A DNA stretch of 5,099 nt from an uncultured Bryobacteraceae bacterium (GCA_937921835.1 CAKZVG010000499.1:1-5099); one strand, 5' to 3'; counted from the stretch's first letter, positions 1-5,099 are shown. Notes: generated by a model from the sequence alone, not told the origin. Made by a program: numbers and translations.

Positions 1-1410
1 CAGGGCCACGCCGCGGGAGATGAACTGGAACCACTCGCCGGTGGCCGCGTTCTTGAACCAGTTATTGTAATTGCTCTCCCGGCGGTAACCGTTGACGCGG
101 GCGAAAAGGCGGTGGTTGTCGGAGAGGTTGTGGTCGACGCGGGCGGTATGGCTCCAGTAGTCCAGCGTCTCTTTTTCGTTAATGAGGGGCAGATTGTTCC
201 GGCCGTCGGCGGTGCCGGCGGTGGTGGGGAGCAGGTAGAAACCCAGGATCTTGGTGGCGATGGGGCTGATGCGGGCGGCGGGGACGATGTTGCCGGGCAA
301 GGGATCGCTTTGGTAACGCCCGCCGGCGATGGCCCGGCGCGTCGCGGGATCATAGATCTGGTAGTTGGCGCCGAGGCGGAGCAGATCCGAGAAATCGCCC
401 GCGCGCTGCTTCGCGGTCGGCACGGTCAGGGTCGCGCCGCGCGGCTCGACGGTCGTGATCCCCTCGTAACCGTACATGAAAAAGGTTCTGTTCTTGCCGT
501 TGTAGAGCTTCGGCAGGATCACCGGGCCATTCGCGCTGACGCCCCAACGGTCGTAAGTGAAGTCGCCGCGCGGCTGCCCGTTCAGATTCGCGAAGAACGA
601 ATTGGCGTCAAAGGACGGGTGCTTCTTGTTGTAATAAGCGGTGCCGTGCAGCACATTGGTGCCGGACTTCAAGCTGACGTTCACCACGCCGCCCTCGGTC
701 TGCCCGACGCTGGCGTCGAAGGGCGCGGTCTGCACCTTGAACTCCGCCACCACGTCGGCGGGCGGCACATAGGAGGAGATCACCTCGTTGTTGCCGGCGG
801 TGGAGGTATTGGGAACGCCATCCAGGCTGAGCTCGTTTCTTCCCGAGCGGGCGCCGTCCATGGCGTAGGCGGCCATGTGGCTGGGCGCGTAGGGCTGATC
901 GAAGCGGGCGTGCGACTGGGTGAAATTGGCGCCCGGCGCGAGCTTGATCAGGTGGAACGGCACGCCGTGCGGGATGGGCAATTCGGCTACGCGGCGCGCG
1001 TCCACCACTTGTCCCATGGAGGCGTTGGTGGTCTCAAGCAAGGGCGTTTCGGCGCTGACAGTGACCGTCTCGGCGATGCCGCCCACCTCGAGGGTGATGT
1101 TGATCTCCAGGCGGTCGTCCACGCGCAGTTCGATACCGTCGCGGACGAAACGCTTGAAGCCCTCCTTTTCGACCGTGACGCGATAGGTCCCGAGGATGAG
1201 GAAGGGCGCCTGGTAGTTGCCTTGCTCGTTGGTGGCGGCGCGGGTCGTGGTCCCCGTGGCAAGGTTCTCGATGAGCACTTCGGCGCCCGGGATCACCGCG
1301 CCGGTGGTGTCGCTGACGCGGCCGAGAATGCGGCCGCGGGCCTCTTGTGCCAGGCACACGCCGGCCACCGTCGCCAGTCCCAGGACTATCGAACACGCGC
1401 GAGAAAACAT
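1..1410 (-). CDS. TonB-dependent receptor, Oar-like with carboxypeptidase-regulatory-like N-terminal domain (partial, C-terminus off the left edge)
   Basis: An outer-membrane receptor of the kind that imports large ligands with TonB energy. The minus-strand frame is open from ATG at 1410 to base 1, giving 470 residues of a family usually about 1000-1200 long, so most of the barrel is missing. Residues 1-21 look like a Sec signal peptide (MFSRACSIVLGLATVAGVCLA, then QEARG). Residues about 27-110 form a CarboxypepD_reg/CNA-B-like beta-sandwich, with GRVSDTTGAVIPGAEV, NEQGNYQAPFL and YRVTVEKEGF. Residues about 115-245 resemble the plug (ETVTVSAETPLLETTNAS, LSLDGVPNTS, EFKVQTAPFDASVGQTEGG, NVSLKSGTN). 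Barrel strands begin after that, with the typical FFMYGYEG and RVDHNLSDNHRLFARVNGYR segments. The start is supported by a GGAGG box. It is divergent from a LysR gene next to uronate genes, so pectin oligosaccharides are a reasonable ligand, but that is inference. Family assignment is firm; substrate is unknown. Confidence 0.93.
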   Translation of the reverse strand, partial: MFSRACSIVLGLATVAGVCLAQEARGRILGRVSDTTGAVIPGAEVLIENLATGTTTRAATNEQGNYQAPFLILGTYRVTVEKEGFKRFVRDGIELRVDDRLEINITLEVGGIAETVTVSAETPLLETTNASMGQVVDARRVAELPIPHGVPFHLIKLAPGANFTQSHARFDQPYAPSHMAAYAMDGARSGRNELSLDGVPNTSTAGNNEVISSYVPPADVVAEFKVQTAPFDASVGQTEGGVVNVSLKSGTNVLHGTAYYNKKHPSFDANSFFANLNGQPRGDFTYDRWGVSANGPVILPKLYNGKNRTFFMYGYEGITTVEPRGATLTVPTAKQRAGDFSDLLRLGANYQIYDPATRRAIAGGRYQSDPLPGNIVPAARISPIATKILGFYLLPTTAGTADGRNNLPLINEKETLDYWSHTARVDHNLSDNHRLFARVNGYRRESNYNNWFKNAATGEWFQFISRGVAL

Positions 1411-1415
1411 TCCAA

Positions 1416-1420
1416 CCTCC
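1416..1420 (-). promoter_or_regulatory. Shine-Dalgarno of the TonB-dependent receptor
   Basis: On the minus strand GGAGG lies five bases before the ATG at 1410 (GGAGGTTGGA-ATG). This is a strong, well-spaced ribosome binding site and fixes the start, which also gives a well-formed signal peptide. Confidence 0.8.
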
Positions 1421-1507
1421 GGGCCGTGAGAAACAGCCCCTGATCCATGCTGTCGCATCGGGGGCCGGAACACAAGACCAACGCGCAACGGATTTGGTGA
1501 AGCCGCC

Positions 1508-1525
1508 ATTCGGAAATTCTGAAGC
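1508..1525. promoter_or_regulatory. Candidate LysR-type operator, divergent region
   Basis: ATTCGGAAATTCTGAAGC. The inner 15 bases, 1509-1523, form an imperfect palindrome TTCnGAAnTTCnGAA that differs from its reverse complement only at the centre and one symmetric pair. It contains T-N11-A, the core of LysR-type binding sites. It lies about 30 bases before the likely -10 of the LysR gene and between the two divergent starts, where such regulators normally bind. TGAAGCCG occurs at 1498-1505 and again at 1520-1527, 22 bp apart, about two helical turns, as expected for adjacent half-sites of a tetramer. A near-identical copy is present upstream of kduI. Binding is inferred. Confidence 0.55.
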
Positions 1526-1550
1526 CGGCCCGGAACGCGGCGCAGCGGGC

Positions 1551-1559
1551 TGCTAAAAT
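1551..1559 (+). promoter_or_regulatory. Putative extended -10 promoter element of the LysR gene
   Basis: TGCTAAAAT matches the extended -10 pattern TGnTAnAAT and is the only AT-rich stretch in the neighbourhood. No good -35 hexamer is visible 17 bases upstream (CGGAAC). Transcription would start about 1565-1567, only a few bases before the ATG at 1570. That would make the message nearly leaderless, which agrees with the lack of a Shine-Dalgarno box there. Confidence 0.4.
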
Positions 1560-1569
1560 TGTTTCGCCC

Positions 1570-2490
1570 ATGGATCTGCCGCAACTGCGCGCCATCCTCG
1601 CCCTGCGCGAACTCGCCAGCTTCGCCAAAGCCGGCGAGCATCTGCACCTTTCGCCGCCGGCCGTGTTCGGACAGATCCGGCAGCTCGAGGAGGAGCTAGG
1701 CGAAAAGCTCTATGAGCGGCTGGGCAAGCGGCTGCAACTGACCGCCACGGGGGAACTGCTGGCCGAGTACGCCAAGACTATCGTTCAGCAGCACGACGAC
1801 GCGGTGCGGGCGTTACGGGGGCAGGGCGGCGGCAAGCGCAGCCTGCTGCGGGTCGGCTGCGGACCGCATACCAGCATCCGCATTCTGCCCTACCTGCTGC
1901 GCGCCTTCCGGGAAACGAACCAGAGCACTGAAATCCGGCAAACGACCGGCGACGACCTGGGACTGATCCGCGACCTGCGCGCCGGCATTCTCGACGCCGT
2001 GCTGATGACCTTGCGGCCTGAGAACCCGGAACTGGAGCAACTTCCGCTCTGGAAATACCATCTGGTCTTCGCGCTGCCGCCGTCGCGCCGCCGCACCACG
2101 CTGGCCGAACTGCGCCAACTGCCGTTCCTGGTGCTGCACCGCCCGGTGGTCATCGACGCCGCCGTGCGCCGCCACTGCGACGACGCGGGCTTCACGCCGG
2201 CGGCGCTGTTTGAAAGCGATCAGCCCGACGCGATCAAGGAACTGGTGAAGCTTGGCGTAGGCGCGACGGTTCTGCCGCTCTGGAGCGTCGCCCAGGAAGC
2301 CGGGCGCGGCGAGTTGCGGATCATTCATCCCAGGCGGCGCCGCTACTACTCCTTCGGCTGGCTGTACCGCCCTTCCAAGTACCCCTCGAAGCCGCTGGCG
2401 GCGCTGCTCGCCACCGGCGCCCGCTGGGCGGAATGGTGGCCGCTGGCGGAGTACGTCTCGCCGGCCGCCGGGGAAGAGCGGCGCGACTGA
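1570..2490 (+). CDS. LysR-family transcriptional regulator
   Basis: A 306-residue DNA-binding regulator, a normal length for the family. The N-terminal winged helix-turn-helix covers residues 1-61: MDLPQLRAILALRELASFAKAGEHLHLSPPAVFGQIRQLEEELGEKLYERLGKRLQLTATG. The serine/proline start of the recognition helix (LSPPAVFGQIRQLE) and the wing (LYERLGKRLQLTATG) are clear. Residues about 62-88 are the linker helix. Residues about 90-290 are the two-lobed periplasmic-binding-protein-like effector domain (LLRVGCGPHTSIRILP, LRAGILDAVLMT, ELVKLGVGATVLPLWSV). The start is chosen because MDLPQLR is the standard opening of this family; no ribosome binding site precedes it. It is divergent from the receptor and co-directional with kduI, and both intergenic regions carry the same operator-like motif, so it is likely the local regulator. 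Effector unknown; a uronate intermediate is a guess. Confidence 0.95.
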   Translation: MDLPQLRAILALRELASFAKAGEHLHLSPPAVFGQIRQLEEELGEKLYERLGKRLQLTATGELLAEYAKTIVQQHDDAVRALRGQGGGKRSLLRVGCGPHTSIRILPYLLRAFRETNQSTEIRQTTGDDLGLIRDLRAGILDAVLMTLRPENPELEQLPLWKYHLVFALPPSRRRTTLAELRQLPFLVLHRPVVIDAAVRRHCDDAGFTPAALFESDQPDAIKELVKLGVGATVLPLWSVAQEAGRGELRIIHPRRRRYYSFGWLYRPSKYPSKPLAALLATGARWAEWWPLAEYVSPAAGEERRD

Positions 2491-2507
2491 TTCGGAAAAG
2501 CTGAAGC
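2490..2507. promoter_or_regulatory. Candidate LysR-type operator, second copy upstream of kduI
   Basis: ATTCGGAAAAGCTGAAGC matches the divergent-region site at 16 of 18 positions. It keeps the TTC-N9-GAA arms (2491-2505), although the two central changes make the inner part less symmetrical. Its first base is the last base of the LysR stop codon. A further TTCGGAAAA follows at 2513-2521. The position, 67-84 bp before the kduI start, suits a regulator site for the kduI operon. Binding is inferred from repetition and symmetry only. Confidence 0.5.
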
Positions 2508-2517
2508 GTGGCTTCGG
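2501..2517 (+). other. Short hairpin after the LysR gene
   Basis: CTGAAGC-GTG-GCTTCGG can form a 7-bp stem (one T-G wobble) with a three-base loop. It is not followed by a T-run, so it is not a classic intrinsic terminator. It overlaps the second operator-like motif, so its symmetry may instead reflect protein binding. Function uncertain. Confidence 0.3.
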
Positions 2518-2520
2518 AAA

Positions 2521-2545
2521 ATCCGCTGGCGCGACGCGCGCGGAT
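2521..2545 (+). other. GC-rich stem-loop in the kduI leader
   Basis: ATCCGC at 2521-2526 is perfectly complementary to GCGGAT at 2540-2545. Inside it, GCGC at 2529-2532 pairs with GCGC at 2536-2539 around a GAC loop, leaving a two-base TG bulge on the 5' side. The stem ends about 11 bases before the kduI Shine-Dalgarno box. There is no T-run after it. It could end or slow LysR-gene transcription, or be a stabilising 5' structure on the kduI message. No convincing -35/-10 pair for a separate kduI promoter is visible in 2491-2573. Confidence 0.4.
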
Positions 2546-2555
2546 GCCGTAGAAA

Positions 2556-2565
2556 GGAAAGGGAG
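2556..2565 (+). promoter_or_regulatory. Purine-rich ribosome binding site of kduI
   Basis: GGAAAGGGAG lies eight bases before ATG 2574. It supports that start and independent initiation of the operon's first gene. Confidence 0.7.
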
Positions 2566-2573
2566 CGGATACC

Positions 2574-3377
2574 ATGTCACGCCTCACTCAACTCGAGATG
2601 CGCCGGGTGGACCCGCCGGGTCCGGAAGAGACGGCGCGGCTGGACACCGCCGGGCTGCGGCGGGCGTTCCTGCTGGAAGGGCTGTTCGTTGAAGGGGAGG
2701 TGACGCTGGCCGCCACCTCCCTGGACGGGATGGTGGCGGGCGGGGCGTTTCCGCACCAGGCGCTTCGCCTGCCCGGATTGCTCGATGAGCGGGAAGCCGG
2801 CATCGTGAACCTCGGCGCCGCGGGCGTGGTCCGCGTAGGCGGAACGCGCCATGAGCTGGGGACGATGGAGTTCCTCTACGCCGGCCTGGACGGCGGGGAC
2901 ATCGAGTTCCACCCGCCCGGCGTCTACTATCTGGTGGCCTGCCCGGCGCAGGCGCGGCATCTTACGAGCAAGTCCGGCTCGGCGCAGGCGGTGACCCTTG
3001 GAGACGCGGCCGGCGCCAGCCTCCGCACCATCCGCAAGTTCATCACCCCCGGCATCGTCCCGAGTTCCCAGCTTGTCATGGGCTACACGGAACTCGCGCC
3101 CGGCAGCGTCTGGAACACGATGCCGGCCCACACCCACCAGCGGCGGAGCGAGATCTATCTTTACTGCGGTCTGGGTCCGAACGTGGTCTTCCACTTCCTG
3201 GGGCAACCCGGCGAAACGCGCCACCTGGTGGTTCGCGACCGCGAAGCCGTTCTCTCGCCCCGCTGGTCCATCCACAGCGGCGCGGGCACGGCCGCGTACA
3301 GGTTCGTGTGGGCCATGGCCGGCGAGAACCAGGACTTCGCCGACATCGATCCGCTGGCATTCGGGGACTTGCGCTAA
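2574..3377 (+). CDS. kduI: 5-dehydro-4-deoxy-D-glucuronate isomerase (4-deoxy-L-threo-5-hexosulose-uronate ketol-isomerase)
   Basis: A cytoplasmic isomerase (EC 5.3.1.17) that turns 5-dehydro-4-deoxy-D-glucuronate, released from unsaturated pectin or glycosaminoglycan oligomers, into 2,5-diketo-3-deoxygluconate. At 267 residues it is close to the 278 of the E. coli enzyme as I remember it. The double-cupin pattern is clear. The N-terminal half has LDTAGLRRAFLLEGLF, MVAGGAFP and IVNLGAAGVVRVGGTRHELGTMEFLYAG. The C-terminal half has QLVMGYTELAPGSVWNTMPAHTHQRRSEIYLY and LSPRWSIHSGAGTAAYRFVWAMAGENQ. The zinc ligands known from E. coli KduI (His196, His198, Glu203, His245) correspond to His186, His188, Glu193 and His234, all present. 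It has a good ribosome binding site and its stop overlaps the next start. The product of the downstream GH105 enzyme is its substrate, which strongly supports the call. Confidence 0.97.
   Translation: MSRLTQLEMRRVDPPGPEETARLDTAGLRRAFLLEGLFVEGEVTLAATSLDGMVAGGAFPHQALRLPGLLDEREAGIVNLGAAGVVRVGGTRHELGTMEFLYAGLDGGDIEFHPPGVYYLVACPAQARHLTSKSGSAQAVTLGDAAGASLRTIRKFITPGIVPSSQLVMGYTELAPGSVWNTMPAHTHQRRSEIYLYCGLGPNVVFHFLGQPGETRHLVVRDREAVLSPRWSIHSGAGTAAYRFVWAMAGENQDFADIDPLAFGDLR
3363..3367 (+). promoter_or_regulatory. Weak ribosome binding site within the end of kduI
   Basis: GGGGA lies nine bases before the ATG at 3377. With the TAATG stop/start overlap it favours translational coupling, and supports this start over the in-frame upstream ATG at 3308 inside kduI. 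Confidence 0.45.
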
Positions 3378-4030
3378 TGAACCATCAGAACCTTCTCGAT
3401 CGCGTCGAACGGCTCTACACGCCCATTCTGCTCGACGTCATGGATTCGCTCGGCCTCGGGCGCCGCTTTCTCGGCGAGCGGGTGCAGCACCTCTTCTCCG
3501 ACCCGTTCGTGAAGGTATGCGGAGAGGCGTTTCCCGTGCGCGTGGCCAAGACCGCCGAGTATGTCGAAATCGACAACCTGCTGCGCATGGTGGACGCGGC
3601 GCCGCGCGACGCCATGTTGGTGGTGGCGGCGGATGAGGACTGCGACTGCTCGCTGTGGGGCGGTCTGATGAGCGCGCGCTCGAAGAGCCGCGGCGCACGC
3701 GGCGCGGTGGTGAACGGCGCGGTGCGCGACGTGGCGCAGATCGCGGCCCTTGGGTTTCCGGTTTTCGGAGCCGCGCGCAATCCGCAGGACATCCGGCGGC
3801 GGGGCATGACGGCCGCATACAACTGCCGGGTGGAGTTCTTCGGCGTCGGAATCGAACCGGGCGACCTGATCTTCGGCGACGCCAACGGCGTCATCGCCAT
3901 CCCGGCCGCCCGCGCCGCGGAGATCGTCGCGCTGGCCGAACTTGGGTTCGAGGAGGAGTCCTCGACACAGGCCGGCCTGGAGCGCGGCGAGTCGGCCGAG
4001 GGAGTATTTCAACGCTACGGACGTTTCTGA
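3377..4030 (+). CDS. RraA-like / HMG-aldolase family protein
   Basis: A 217-residue member of the RraA-like family, which includes class II metal-dependent pyruvate aldolases (4-hydroxy-4-methyl-2-oxoglutarate / 4-carboxy-4-hydroxy-2-oxoadipate aldolase) and the E. coli RNase E inhibitor RraA. It was often mislabelled dimethylmenaquinone methyltransferase. The family core runs over residues 94-130: WGGLMSARSKSRGARG, then AVVNGAVRD, then ALGFPVFGAARNPQD. Later comes GVGIEPGDLIFGDANGVIAIP. Arg117 and Asp118 correspond to the substrate-binding Arg and metal-binding Asp of HMG aldolases, whereas E. coli RraA has Gln at the second position, so an enzyme is more likely than an RNase inhibitor. The start at 3377 overlaps the kduI stop; an in-frame ATG at 3308 would add 23 residues encoded inside kduI without family resemblance. 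Linkage to kduI suggests a uronate-derived keto-acid substrate; this is inference. Confidence 0.88.
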   Translation: MNHQNLLDRVERLYTPILLDVMDSLGLGRRFLGERVQHLFSDPFVKVCGEAFPVRVAKTAEYVEIDNLLRMVDAAPRDAMLVVAADEDCDCSLWGGLMSARSKSRGARGAVVNGAVRDVAQIAALGFPVFGAARNPQDIRRRGMTAAYNCRVEFFGVGIEPGDLIFGDANGVIAIPAARAAEIVALAELGFEEESSTQAGLERGESAEGVFQRYGRF

Positions 4031-4041
4031 CCGGCCTTTTC

Positions 4042-4047
4042 AAGGAG
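4042..4047 (+). promoter_or_regulatory. Shine-Dalgarno of the GH105 gene
   Basis: AAGGAG lies ten bases before ATG 4058 in the 27-bp gap after the RraA-like gene. It supports the start, which gives a complete signal peptide. No promoter or terminator is seen in the gap, so co-transcription with kduI is likely. Confidence 0.7.
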
Positions 4048-4057
4048 TAAGTGACTT

Positions 4058-5099
4058 ATGACAAGGATCGCCGTCCTTCTTACTGCAAGCGTGTTGTTTC
4101 CGGCGGCTCTGGCCGCCGCCGGTCCCTACGGCGCCAAGTGGCGATCGGTGGCCGACAAGCTCATCCAGACCCCGCCTGAGAATTGGCCCTTCAACTGGGG
4201 CGAGGGCGTGCAGAAGATCGGGCTGATGAAGATCCACGAGCGGACCGGCGAGGCGCGCTACGCCGATTACGTGGAGCAGTGGACCGAGTTCCACCGCGCC
4301 AAAGACATCTCCGAACTGCTGAATCTGCCGCCGGTCAAGCGCGGGCGCCCGGGTTACTGCGGCCACTGGAGTCCCGGAACCGCGGTGCTGTATCTCTATC
4401 TCGCGCGCAAGAAGCCCGAGCACCTGCGGCTGGCCGAGCAGGTGAACGCCTTCATCGTGCAGGGCGCCGAGCGCTCCCCGGAAGGCGGCCTCGGGCACTG
4501 GCTCGACAGCCATCAGCTTTGGGTCGACACGCTCTACATGGCCTGCCCGCTGCTGGCCGGGCTGGGCAACCTGCACGGCAAGAAGGAGTACATCGACGAT
4601 GCCGCCAACCAGATCCTGGAGCAGGCGCGCTATCTCCAGGACCCGAAGACCGGCTTGTTCTACCACATGTGGGACTGGAAGGAGAAGACGAAATCGCCGG
4701 GCTTCTGGGGGCGCGGCAACGGCTGGGTCCTGATGTCGGTCGCGGACACGATGGAGTTCATGGACCGCAAGCATCCCGCCTGGAAGCCGCTGCGCCAGGT
4801 GGCGGAGAAGATGCTGCGCGGGCTGCGGCCCTTGCAGGACCGCGATGGGCTCTGGCATACCGTGCTGGACGATCCCAACAGCTACCAGGAGACCTCGGCG
4901 AGCATGATGTTCGCCTACGGGATGCTGAAGCTGGTGCGGTTGGGCGTGCTTCCGAAGGCGAACGCCGCGCTGGCCAGAAAAGCATGGTCGGCAGTGAACG
5001 AGTTGTACGTAAAGGATGGAGAAGTCACCGGCGTCTCGGCGGGAACCATGCCGCAAGGCTCGGGCCACTATCTCGAACGCCCGCGCGGCGTCTACACCT
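4058..5099 (+). CDS. GH105 unsaturated rhamnogalacturonyl/glucuronyl hydrolase, exported (partial, 3' end off the right edge)
   Basis: A YteR/RhiN-type enzyme that removes the 4,5-unsaturated uronic acid from lyase-generated oligosaccharides by hydrating the double bond; the released sugar becomes 5-dehydro-4-deoxy-uronate. 347 residues are visible; family members are about 360-400, so little is missing. Residues 1-21 form a signal peptide (MTRIAVLLTASVLFPAALAAA), so it likely works in the periplasm. The alpha/alpha-barrel motifs follow: NWPFNWGEGVQKIGLM (about 43-58), YCGHWSPGTAVLYLYLA, HQLWVDTLYMACPLLAGLG with Asp157 matching the catalytic Asp of YteR, GLFYHMWDW, FWGRGNGWVLMSVADTMEF (216-234), YQETSASMMFAYGMLKLV, and a C-terminal GTMPQGSGHYL. 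It is third in the run after kduI and the RraA-like gene and supplies KduI's substrate. Preference for rhamnogalacturonan over other unsaturated glycans cannot be settled from motifs. Confidence 0.95.
   Translation, partial: MTRIAVLLTASVLFPAALAAAGPYGAKWRSVADKLIQTPPENWPFNWGEGVQKIGLMKIHERTGEARYADYVEQWTEFHRAKDISELLNLPPVKRGRPGYCGHWSPGTAVLYLYLARKKPEHLRLAEQVNAFIVQGAERSPEGGLGHWLDSHQLWVDTLYMACPLLAGLGNLHGKKEYIDDAANQILEQARYLQDPKTGLFYHMWDWKEKTKSPGFWGRGNGWVLMSVADTMEFMDRKHPAWKPLRQVAEKMLRGLRPLQDRDGLWHTVLDDPNSYQETSASMMFAYGMLKLVRLGVLPKANAALARKAWSAVNELYVKDGEVTGVSAGTMPQGSGHYLERPRGVYT

Noticed and set aside
112..1443. A 443-codon plus-strand open frame covering most of the receptor region
   Set aside because: It is antisense to the receptor frame, which has clear signal peptide, regulatory-like, plug and barrel motifs and a good ribosome binding site. 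The plus-strand translation is low-complexity (Gly, Ala, Val, His, Arg rich) with no recognisable domain, as expected of a GC-rich shadow.
1433..1453. ACAGC/GCTGT inverted repeat in the receptor leader
   Set aside because: A five-base stem with an 11-base loop is weak and expected by chance in 159 bp. No T-run, conserved riboswitch-like sequence or second stem supports a leader element.
1411..1507. Possible sigma-70 promoter for the receptor on the minus strand
   Set aside because: Candidates such as TTGTGT with a CAGCAT-like -10 are poor matches and no pair has both good hexamers and spacing, so I do not annotate one.
1813..2580. A 255-codon minus-strand open frame opposite the LysR gene
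   Set aside because: It overlaps the unmistakable LysR coding frame and its translation is Arg/Gln/Ala-rich without motifs. It is a compositional shadow.
2577..3275. A 232-codon minus-strand open frame opposite kduI
   Set aside because: KduI is certain on the plus strand, with all metal ligands. The antisense frame has no ribosome binding site or motif that I can see.
3308..3376. Upstream in-frame ATG as the start of the RraA-like gene
   Set aside because: It lies inside kduI, adds 23 Arg/Gly-rich residues without family resemblance, and has a worse context than ATG 3377, which forms the stop/start overlap typical of coupled genes.
4048..4058. TAAGT-G-ACTTA palindrome just before the GH105 start codon
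   Set aside because: The arms are only five bases with a one-base centre, too tight for an RNA hairpin, and it lies between a normal Shine-Dalgarno box and the ATG. Chance is sufficient.
4040..5068. A 342-codon minus-strand open frame opposite the GH105 gene
   Set aside because: The plus frame carries the full GH105 motif set and signal peptide; the antisense product resembles no family and is rich in His, Gln, Leu and Arg.

Overview
The window is a GC-rich (by eye about two thirds G+C), tightly packed bacterial segment carrying part of a pectin / unsaturated-uronate utilisation locus. The long TonB-dependent receptor with an N-terminal carboxypeptidase-regulatory-like domain (the 'Oar-like' architecture expanded in Acidobacteriota), next to RraA-like and GH105 genes, suggests an acidobacterium, possibly of the Solibacter/Bryobacter type. 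That placement is inference from family content and style, not from a marker gene.

Layout. Positions 1-1410 (minus strand) hold the first 470 codons of the receptor, whose C-terminal barrel runs off the left edge. A 159-bp divergent intergenic region (1411-1569) separates it from a LysR-type regulator (1570-2490, plus). After an 83-bp gap with an operator-like motif and two hairpins (2491-2573) comes a plus-strand run: kduI (2574-3377), an RraA/HMG-aldolase-like gene (3377-4030, overlapping kduI by one base in TAATG), and a GH105 unsaturated uronyl hydrolase with a signal peptide (4058 to beyond the right edge).

How it fits together. Pectin or rhamnogalacturonan lyases (not in the window) leave oligosaccharides with a 4,5-unsaturated uronic acid at the non-reducing end. 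The receptor is a candidate for carrying such oligomers across the outer membrane. The exported GH105 enzyme would remove the unsaturated uronate, which rearranges to 5-dehydro-4-deoxy-uronate, the substrate of KduI in the cytoplasm. KduI makes 2,5-diketo-3-deoxygluconate, normally reduced by KduD, which is not seen here. The RraA-like protein keeps the Arg-Asp pair of the metal-dependent pyruvate aldolases and may act further down the route; this is inference.

The most notable non-coding signal is an 18-bp sequence found almost unchanged (16/18) upstream of the LysR gene, in the divergent region, and again just after its stop codon, upstream of kduI. It has a TTC-N9-GAA dyad containing the T-N11-A core of LysR-type boxes, so the regulator may control the receptor, itself and the kduI operon. 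I see no mobile element, CRISPR array, tRNA or rRNA, and nothing that amounts to a wholly new system.
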